Assembly (NCBI RefSeq): GCF_039062465.1
Contig: NZ_JBCLNF010000010.1
Span: 1 to 36,868 of the forward strand
From: Parolsenella sp958406235
GTDB taxonomy: Bacteria; Actinomycetota; Coriobacteriia; Coriobacteriales; Atopobiaceae
Direction of reading: 5' to 3'
DNA length: 36,868 nucleotides
This document shows, piece after piece, positions 32,304 to 36,868 of this stretch. Within the stretch, counting starts at the first letter, position 1. Each line of letters starts with the position of its first letter. The notes under the pieces are model-generated. The model saw only the letters and a list, made by a program, of their open reading frames with translations, did no database searches and was not told the DNA's origin. The position numbers and the translations under genes were made by a program.

Positions 32304-32410
32304 GCGAAGTGCCCACGCCGAGCTGCGATGTCAGATTTGCGTCCGCCAACTGCAAGGTTCTGTCAGGTTCGTCTCCGCTAAGGTCTTCCCACTTTGCGAA
32401 GGGAGACCGG

Positions 32411-33136
32411 ATGACAGACAAGCGGACGGACAAGGCGGCGAACGACGACGCGCTCCGCGGCGAGGCGAGTTTCCTCCGCCTCATGAAGGCGCTGCTTGCG
32501 TTTGTGATGGAACGGACCGGCGCGCGTCGTGGCCGGAGCTGCGATTTGCAAGCGAGGATCGCCGCTACGTCAGACGCGCTCGACCGCCTATGGGCAGCCC
32601 CTCAGCTCATTGACGAGTTTCTAGCCGAGAATCCCGCGGATTTCGACGAGTGGGACCTCGCCACGATCGCGTCCTGGCGCACCCCCGTCATGGGCCGCTT
32701 CGTCGTGACTGGTGTCCAGGGCAAGCGATTCGCCTGTCTGCCCGCAGACGCCGTCACGCCGCCCCGCCTCATCATCGTCAAGCTCATCAGACGCGAGGCG
32801 GATGAGCTCTTCCGCACCATCCCCTGCCTTATCGAGCTTGTTCTCCTCCCCTTCCGCGGCGCGATCGTCACCGACGGGAGAATCAAACGCCTTAGCTCGG
32901 CCACCAGGCCCGGCGGCGCGCCCGTCATCGAGAACCGCCTCCGTCTGGCAGCGCTCCACAAGCTGGTCCAGACGCCGAGCGACCTTGCGGAGCTCACTCA
33001 ATCCGATCCGGAGAAGAGCGCGGGACACGGCTCCGCCGCGAGCCCTCGAGGTAGCCCCACGCCCCAGCACGCACGTGCTATGCTCAACGCTAGCTTTACC
33101 TCACCCCACGATAACAAGGAGGGCGCAAGCCCATGA
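32411..33136 (+). CDS. Conserved-looking hypothetical protein
   Basis: A 241-residue protein without a signal peptide or membrane helix. It starts with a charged helix region (GEASFLRLMKALLAFVMERT). Mid-protein are the blocks LIDEFLAENPADFDEWDLATIASW, GRFVVTGVQGKRFACLPAD, PRLIIVKL and IELVLLPFRGAIVTDGRI. The 'LPFRG.IV.DG.I' pattern resembles uncharacterised Coriobacteriia proteins (recollection, not a search). The C-terminal 40 residues are low complexity. ATG with AAGGGAG upstream. Overlaps the next gene by 4 bases (ATGA), so the two are co-translated. Function unknown. Confidence 0.8.
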   Translation: MTDKRTDKAANDDALRGEASFLRLMKALLAFVMERTGARRGRSCDLQARIAATSDALDRLWAAPQLIDEFLAENPADFDEWDLATIASWRTPVMGRFVVTGVQGKRFACLPADAVTPPRLIIVKLIRREADELFRTIPCLIELVLLPFRGAIVTDGRIKRLSSATRPGGAPVIENRLRLAALHKLVQTPSDLAELTQSDPEKSAGHGSAASPRGSPTPQHARAMLNASFTSPHDNKEGASP

Positions 33137-34068
33137 GAACCGAGACTTCCGAGGCGCTCGCTCGTCTCGTTGGCTGTTTTGTTGCCGCAATCGAGGACAC
33201 CGGAACGCAGATTCCTTCCGACGTAGTCGAGCACCTCACCGAGAACCCCCTCAAGAGCTGCGAGGCTCTGAACGACCTCGCACTTTCCTGCGGTGCTATC
33301 GATGACTCGCTCGACGCGGCGCTCGCCGCCATTTATGAGTCCATGGACGCCGCGGACGCTCGTGGCGAGGTGGATGAGTTCACCGCAGAGCGCATCGCTC
33401 GCACCTGGGTCCGCACTCACCGCGAACCGGAGCCCGAGCCGGAACCCGAGCCAGAACCGGAACCGGAACCGGAGCCCGAGGCGTACGAGGGCCACGGTAG
33501 CGCTGCGAACGAGCAGGAGACGCCTGCCGAGGAGACGCCCCAGCCCAAGAAGAAGCGCCGCAACCGCAAGCAGAAGGCGGACGAAGCTGCAGAGAGCAAC
33601 GTAGCCAAGGCGGACGACCAGGAGGCGGCGCAGGAGCCTGAGCCGACACCCGAGCCCGCGCCCGTCGAAGATGCGACAGAGAATTCCGTCCCCGAAAAGC
33701 CCAAGAGGCGTCGCGCCCGCAAGACAGAGAAGCCGGCTGCCGAGGCCACAGAGCCGGTCGCGCCCGTCGAGGACGCTGCGCCTGTCGCCGCTGACGAGGA
33801 CGCGCAGTCGGAGGAGGCTGCCCCCACAACAGAGGCCACGCCCGTGACAAATGACGAGCCCGCAGCCGCCGCGGATGCCCAACCCGAGCCCGCAGCCACC
33901 CCCGCCCCTTCGGGCGAGACGCTCAGCGTCGACCAGGCCATCGCCATTCTCGGCGTGAGCCGTCCCACCATCTACAAGCTCATTGAGTCTGGCGAGCTTC
34001 CCGCAAGCAAGAAGGGCCGTAGCTGGCGCATCTCCGCCGCCGCCGTGAGCGAGCGCGCCAACCAGTAG
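33133..34068 (+). CDS. Disordered Glu/Pro/Ala-rich protein with C-terminal excisionase-type HTH
   Basis: A 311-residue protein in three parts. Residues 1-95 are a folded helical domain (LARLVGCFVAAIEDTG, VDEFTAERIARTW). Residues about 97-255 are low complexity: an (EP)n run from 33423 to 33480, then alternating acidic (EEA, EDA) and basic (KKKRRNRKQK, KPKRRRARKTEK) blocks with Pro/Ala. Residues about 258-308 match a MerR/excisionase-like DNA-binding helix (LSVDQAIAILGVSRPTIYKLIESGELPASKKGRSWRIS). The layout suggests a DNA-binding protein with a long flexible linker. Coupled to the hypothetical protein upstream. No integrase is adjacent, so it need not be a true excisionase. Confidence 0.82.
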   Translation: MRTETSEALARLVGCFVAAIEDTGTQIPSDVVEHLTENPLKSCEALNDLALSCGAIDDSLDAALAAIYESMDAADARGEVDEFTAERIARTWVRTHREPEPEPEPEPEPEPEPEPEAYEGHGSAANEQETPAEETPQPKKKRRNRKQKADEAAESNVAKADDQEAAQEPEPTPEPAPVEDATENSVPEKPKRRRARKTEKPAAEATEPVAPVEDAAPVAADEDAQSEEAAPTTEATPVTNDEPAAAADAQPEPAATPAPSGETLSVDQAIAILGVSRPTIYKLIESGELPASKKGRSWRISAAAVSERANQ

Positions 34069-34077
34069 CACGTGCCC

Positions 34078-34155
34078 GAGCGCGAGCTCGAGGCCAGCTT
34101 TCACTCCGCTGGCGTGCACTCATCCGAGCACGAGCTCGAGGTCAGCCTTCGCTCC
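34078..34155. repeat. Two 30-base direct repeats after the HTH gene
   Basis: Units at 34078-34107 and 34126-34155 match at 26 of 30 positions, with the core GAGCTCGAGG. They sit just past the stop of the HTH gene. Confidence 0.55.
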
Positions 34156-34169
34156 ACCCGCGCGAGCCG

Positions 34170-34207
34170 AAACAAACGAGGGCCGCCCCACCACGGGACG
34201 GCCCTCG
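34170..34207 (-). terminator. Terminator between convergent HTH and PAP2 genes
   Basis: CGAGGGCCG / CGGCCCTCG, a perfect 9-bp stem. On the minus strand it is followed by TTTGTTT, making it a good terminator for the PAP2 gene; on the plus strand the hairpin lacks a T tract. Confidence 0.75.
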
Positions 34208-34237
34208 CGTCATATCGTCGAATCGCGGACGCGCCAC

Positions 34238-34927
34238 CTAGTGGATCGGGTCCTCGCCATCCTCCAAAAACAACGGCACGGCGATGCGCGTGTAAAGCGC
34301 GAGCCAAATGAGCGAGAGACAGAATCCGCCAATAACGTCACTCGCGTAATGAACGCCCAGATAAATACGACTCACACCCACCATGACGATGACGATGCCA
34401 AAGGCGGCAAGTAGAAGCGTGCGCTGCCTATGGTCCTTCTCGTACTTCCAAACGAACCAGGCAAGAAGACCAAAGAACGCCATCGCCACCATCGAGTGAC
34501 CCGACGGGAAGCTGAAGCCGCTCACACTCGCAAGGCGGAATCCGTCCGGGCGCGGGCGCTGGATGATGAACTTGAGCGCCTGGTTGATGAGAACAACAAG
34601 GCCAAGGTTAACGGCGCAGCACCATCCCGGGCGTCTACCCGGGGCAAACGCGGCGACCGCCAGCAGCAGCACGAGCAGCGTCAGCGGCGTCGCCAACGCC
34701 GAGAAGCTCTCCATGATCGGCGTGAGCCACGGGCGACGCAGATGCTCGACGATGAGCCAATATGCCGCACGATCCAGCCGCATCGACTCAAGCTCGAGAA
34801 CATCCTCAAGAATCATCACGAACACCGCGGAGCACACGGCGATCACAACAAAACGCGCGTTATCGCGGATAAGCGAGCAAAACTGACTCGCGATTGTCTT
34901 TGAATCCCTGCCCTTGCCAGAAGACAT
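34238..34927 (-). CDS. PAP2-family membrane phosphatase
   Basis: A 229-residue membrane protein of the type 2 phosphatidic acid phosphatase family, which removes phosphate from lipid phosphates such as undecaprenyl pyrophosphate or phosphatidate. All three active-site motifs are present: KFIIQRPRP, FPSGHS and SRIYLGVHYASD. Several hydrophobic segments precede and surround them. ATG 34927 with GGGGGAA upstream gives MSSGKGRDSK; a longer frame is rejected. Single-gene unit, divergent from the amino-acid transporter. Confidence 0.95.
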   Translation of the reverse strand: MSSGKGRDSKTIASQFCSLIRDNARFVVIAVCSAVFVMILEDVLELESMRLDRAAYWLIVEHLRRPWLTPIMESFSALATPLTLLVLLLAVAAFAPGRRPGWCCAVNLGLVVLINQALKFIIQRPRPDGFRLASVSGFSFPSGHSMVAMAFFGLLAWFVWKYEKDHRQRTLLLAAFGIVIVMVGVSRIYLGVHYASDVIGGFCLSLIWLALYTRIAVPLFLEDGEDPIH

Positions 34928-35136
34928 GTGCGTTCCCCCATAAATCGAACTTGCACATGAGGATGATACCCAAGCCCACGCGCGCAAGCCCCGCGCGGAC
35001 CTCGCGCATCACAACCGCGCCCTCCCGACGCGCGCGGCGCCACGTCCTCTCACCGACAGGTCTATCATGCTTGTTACTCTGCAGCATTTAGTGGTTTAAG
35101 ATGTAAACAACGCTTCCCCCAAAGAGAAGGATGACT
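34928..35136. promoter_or_regulatory. Divergent promoter region, PAP2 / amino-acid ABC operon
   Basis: About 210 bp with no gene. TTTAAGATG near 35094-35102 could be a plus-strand -10 (TAAGAT), with CTTGTT about 20 bases upstream as a poor -35. Nothing else stands out. Confidence 0.3.
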
Positions 35137-36051
35137 ATGTCCACTTCGAAGCACATCACCTCCGCCGGCATCGACCGTCGCGGCTTCCTCAAGCTCATGG
35201 CCGCCGGCGCTGCGACCATGCCGCTCGCCCTCGCCGGCTGCGGCTCCAGCCAGCAGGCCACCACGACCTCCGCTGCCACCACTGCCGCCGGGGCCGCCGA
35301 CATCTCCGGCGCCAAGCTCACCTTCGTCGGCGACGACGCCTTCGCCCCCTACCGCTACCTCGAGGTTCAGGCCGATGGCACCCAGAAAGTCGTCGGTCTC
35401 GACATCGCCGTCGCGGACGAGATGGCGAACCGCCTCGGCTTCACCTATGACTTTGAGCCGCAGGAGTTCACCGCAACCCTCGCCTCCGTCCAGAGCAGCG
35501 ACACCTCGTTCACCATGGCCATGTCCTCCAATCCCGAGCGCGAGGAGACCTTCGACTTCACGCGCGGCTATTACCAGCCGCTCGTTGGCGTTCTCACGAT
35601 GAACGACGAGGTCAAGACCATCGATGACCTCAAGGGCAAGTCCATCGCCTGCACCACGGGCACCGTCCAGAACAAGTTCATCTCCGCTGTCCTGCCCGAT
35701 GGCGACATCCACACCTATGACGGTGGCGACCAGTGCCTGCAGGAAGTCCTCTCTGGCCGCATCGACGCCTACCTGTGCGACGGCGCGGAAGGCCAGTCCA
35801 TGCGCGACGCCAACGAGGGCCTCGTCCTCGGCTTCCTCGATCGCTCCGAGACGAAGGACTATGTGGGCGTCTATCGCATCATGGCCGCCAAGGGTGCCTC
35901 GTTCGTCGCCGCCTTCGACGAGTGCATCGGTGAGATGCTTGCTGACGGCACGATCGACGAGTTCATCGGCCAGTACGTGGGCGATGACTTCAAGTGGGGC
36001 GACGACACCAGCGCCTCCGGCACCGCGACCACCGGCGTTGCCGCAAACTAG
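35137..36051 (+). CDS. Amino-acid ABC transporter substrate-binding lipoprotein
   Basis: A 304-residue solute-binding lipoprotein (family 3, polar amino acids). Twin-arginine-like DRRGFLKLMAAGA and lipobox LAGC (Cys35), then a Thr/Ala linker. Binding-domain signatures: FAPYRYLE, GLDIAVADEMANRLGF, SNPEREETFDFTRGYY, DLKGKSIACTTGTVQNKF and AYLCDGAEGQSM. ATG 35137 is preferred because GAAGG lies 6 bases upstream; the ATG at 35131 overlaps that site. It is followed by its permease after 36 bases. Confidence 0.94.
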   Translation: MSTSKHITSAGIDRRGFLKLMAAGAATMPLALAGCGSSQQATTTSAATTAAGAADISGAKLTFVGDDAFAPYRYLEVQADGTQKVVGLDIAVADEMANRLGFTYDFEPQEFTATLASVQSSDTSFTMAMSSNPEREETFDFTRGYYQPLVGVLTMNDEVKTIDDLKGKSIACTTGTVQNKFISAVLPDGDIHTYDGGDQCLQEVLSGRIDAYLCDGAEGQSMRDANEGLVLGFLDRSETKDYVGVYRIMAAKGASFVAAFDECIGEMLADGTIDEFIGQYVGDDFKWGDDTSASGTATTGVAAN

Positions 36052-36087
36052 CGTCTCACCCACCGGTCAGCACCCAGGCAGCTCAGC

Positions 36088-36735
36088 ATGAAATTCTCGC
36101 TGATAGAACCCTATGCGCCGATGTTCGTGGGCGGTCTCGCCGTCACCTGCGAGGTGACGGCGGCTGCCCTCCTGCTCGCGTTTGTCGTGGGCTTCGCCAT
36201 CGCCGTGCTCAAGGTCATCCCCTGCAAGCCGTTGCGTCTGCTGCTCGACTTCTACACCTCGATCTTCCGAGGCGTGCCCCTCATCGTGTTGCTCTTCATC
36301 GCCTACTTCGCGACACCGCAGCTCACGGGCTATAAGATCACGATGTTCGCCGCCAGCGTCCTCACGTTGGGCCTCAATGGCTCCGCCACCGTCTCGGAGA
36401 CGGTGCGCGGCGGCATCGAAGGCGTCGGCCGCGGTCAGTACGACGCGAGCCGCGCGCTCGGCCTCTCCTACATAACGATGATGAGCAAGGTCATCATCCC
36501 CCAGGCACTCCGCAGTGTGGCCCCCGCCTTGGTAAACGAGGTCATCACCGTGCTCAAGAGCTCGTCGTTGGTGGCAACCATTGGCCTCATGGATATGATG
36601 CGCGCCGCTCAAAGCGTGCAGGCCATCACCTACCGCGCCTTCGAGCCGTTCATCGTGGTGGCCATCGTCTATTACGTAATTGTCATGGCACTCGTCGCCG
36701 TCGCCAACCGCCTCGAACGCCGCATGCGCGCCTAG
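36088..36735 (+). CDS. Amino-acid ABC transporter permease
   Basis: A 215-residue membrane protein of the His/Glu/Gln/Arg permease family, with the usual length and about 5 helices. Motifs: GGLAVTCEVTAAALLLAFVVG, FYTSIFRGVPLIVLLFIAYF and the cytoplasmic EAA-like loop YDASRALGLSYITMMSKVIIPQALR. Weak Shine-Dalgarno, so translation may depend on the binding-protein gene. No ATPase gene follows before the window end; the next sequence looks foreign. Confidence 0.93.
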   Translation: MKFSLIEPYAPMFVGGLAVTCEVTAAALLLAFVVGFAIAVLKVIPCKPLRLLLDFYTSIFRGVPLIVLLFIAYFATPQLTGYKITMFAASVLTLGLNGSATVSETVRGGIEGVGRGQYDASRALGLSYITMMSKVIIPQALRSVAPALVNEVITVLKSSSLVATIGLMDMMRAAQSVQAITYRAFEPFIVVAIVYYVIVMALVAVANRLERRMRA

Positions 36736-36761
36736 CGCCCTCACGTCGCCCCCTAGATGTT

Positions 36762-36868
36762 ATGTGCCAATAGGTTGTTTACACCCGGGTGGTGACAAAT
36801 AGGGAGGCCTCCCGCATGCTGTGGGTTGTCTAGGCGCACAGCGAGGAGGGGCCTCCCATGTCCCAGCA
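36762..36868 (+). mobile_element. Possible edge of an insertion sequence with start of a CDS
   Basis: About 30 bases after the permease stop are TTGTTTACACCC / GGGTGGTGACAA (imperfect dyad), a perfect palindrome GGGAGGCCTCCC, and a second GGGGCCTCCC just before an ATG at 36858 with GAGGAGGGG upstream, reading M-S-Q. The palindrome-rich leader and abrupt arrival where an ATPase gene is expected suggest an IS with a transposase start. Only 11 bases of coding sequence are visible, so this is tentative. Confidence 0.35.

Noticed and set aside
31198..32484. A 428-residue minus-strand open frame opposite the ABC ATPase
   Set aside because: Antisense shadow of the ATPase, which has all Walker and signature motifs on the plus strand.
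36762..36868. Fourth copy of the GGTGGTCAAAA element at the right edge
   Set aside because: GGGTGGTGACAA only partly resembles the arm, and neither the tag nor the opposite arm is present.

Overview
The window (36.9 kb, GC-rich throughout) looks like a chromosome segment from a Coriobacteriia actinobacterium of the Olsenella/Collinsella/Atopobium type. The clues are secreted proteins built from RICIN repeats and SLH-like modules, an unusual density of sugar phosphotransferase (PTS) systems, dense Shine-Dalgarno-led operons, and twin-arginine lipoproteins ending in LA(A/G)C. The genus is an inference; there is no rRNA or tRNA gene here, and no CRISPR array or prophage was seen.

Layout. 0-3.3 kb: two tandem secreted RICIN proteins on the minus strand, the first truncated near the window edge and the second a lysozyme-like + RICIN + SLH-like protein. 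3.5-6.6 kb: galU and an M20 amidohydrolase, both minus, separated by about 900 bp that holds a triple direct repeat and copy A of a 258-bp inverted-repeat element. 6.6-10.9 kb: mannose-family PTS IIB-IIC-IID with a 6-phosphogluconate dehydrogenase (a likely gluconate-type uptake operon without its own IIA), divergent from an RpiR regulator. 10.9-16.1 kb: a galactitol-type PTS operon on the minus strand: IIC (frameshifted), IIB, a IIA fused in frame to a tryptophan-synthase-alpha-like barrel, and a PRD regulator. Element copy B lies upstream of it. 16.7-18.8 kb: a coupled aldo/keto reductase and HSL-type esterase. 18.9-25.9 kb: a complete mannose-family PTS (IIA, IIB, IIC, IID) with a class II aldolase and an MFS permease, divergent from a second RpiR regulator and a Cof-type HAD phosphatase. 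26-28.6 kb: a 49-residue membrane protein on the minus strand, an HD-domain hydrolase and a type I L-asparaginase. 28.6-32.3 kb: element copy C, then a three-gene ABC transporter of the TrpXYZ-like class. 32.4-34.1 kb: two coupled genes, a conserved hypothetical and a disordered protein with an excisionase-type HTH. 34.2-36.7 kb: a PAP2 phosphatase and the first two genes of an amino-acid ABC transporter. The window ends at what may be the edge of an insertion sequence.

How it works together. Most of the window imports and phosphorylates carbohydrates through three PTS systems, each with its own regulator and a catabolic enzyme (6PGDH, TrpA-like barrel, class II aldolase). A 9-10 bp motif, GTTGTTTCA(C), recurs in the promoter regions of two of these operons and suggests shared control.

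The most unusual items are: (i) the IIA-TrpA-like reading frame, which has an internal Shine-Dalgarno and start codon and sits on a G5 run where one fewer base would restore two separate genes; (ii) a one-base frameshift in another 5-base homopolymer in the IIC gene of the same operon; and (iii) a family of about 260-bp inverted-repeat elements, three copies in this window, all in the same orientation relative to the gene that follows. None of these could be checked against databases here.
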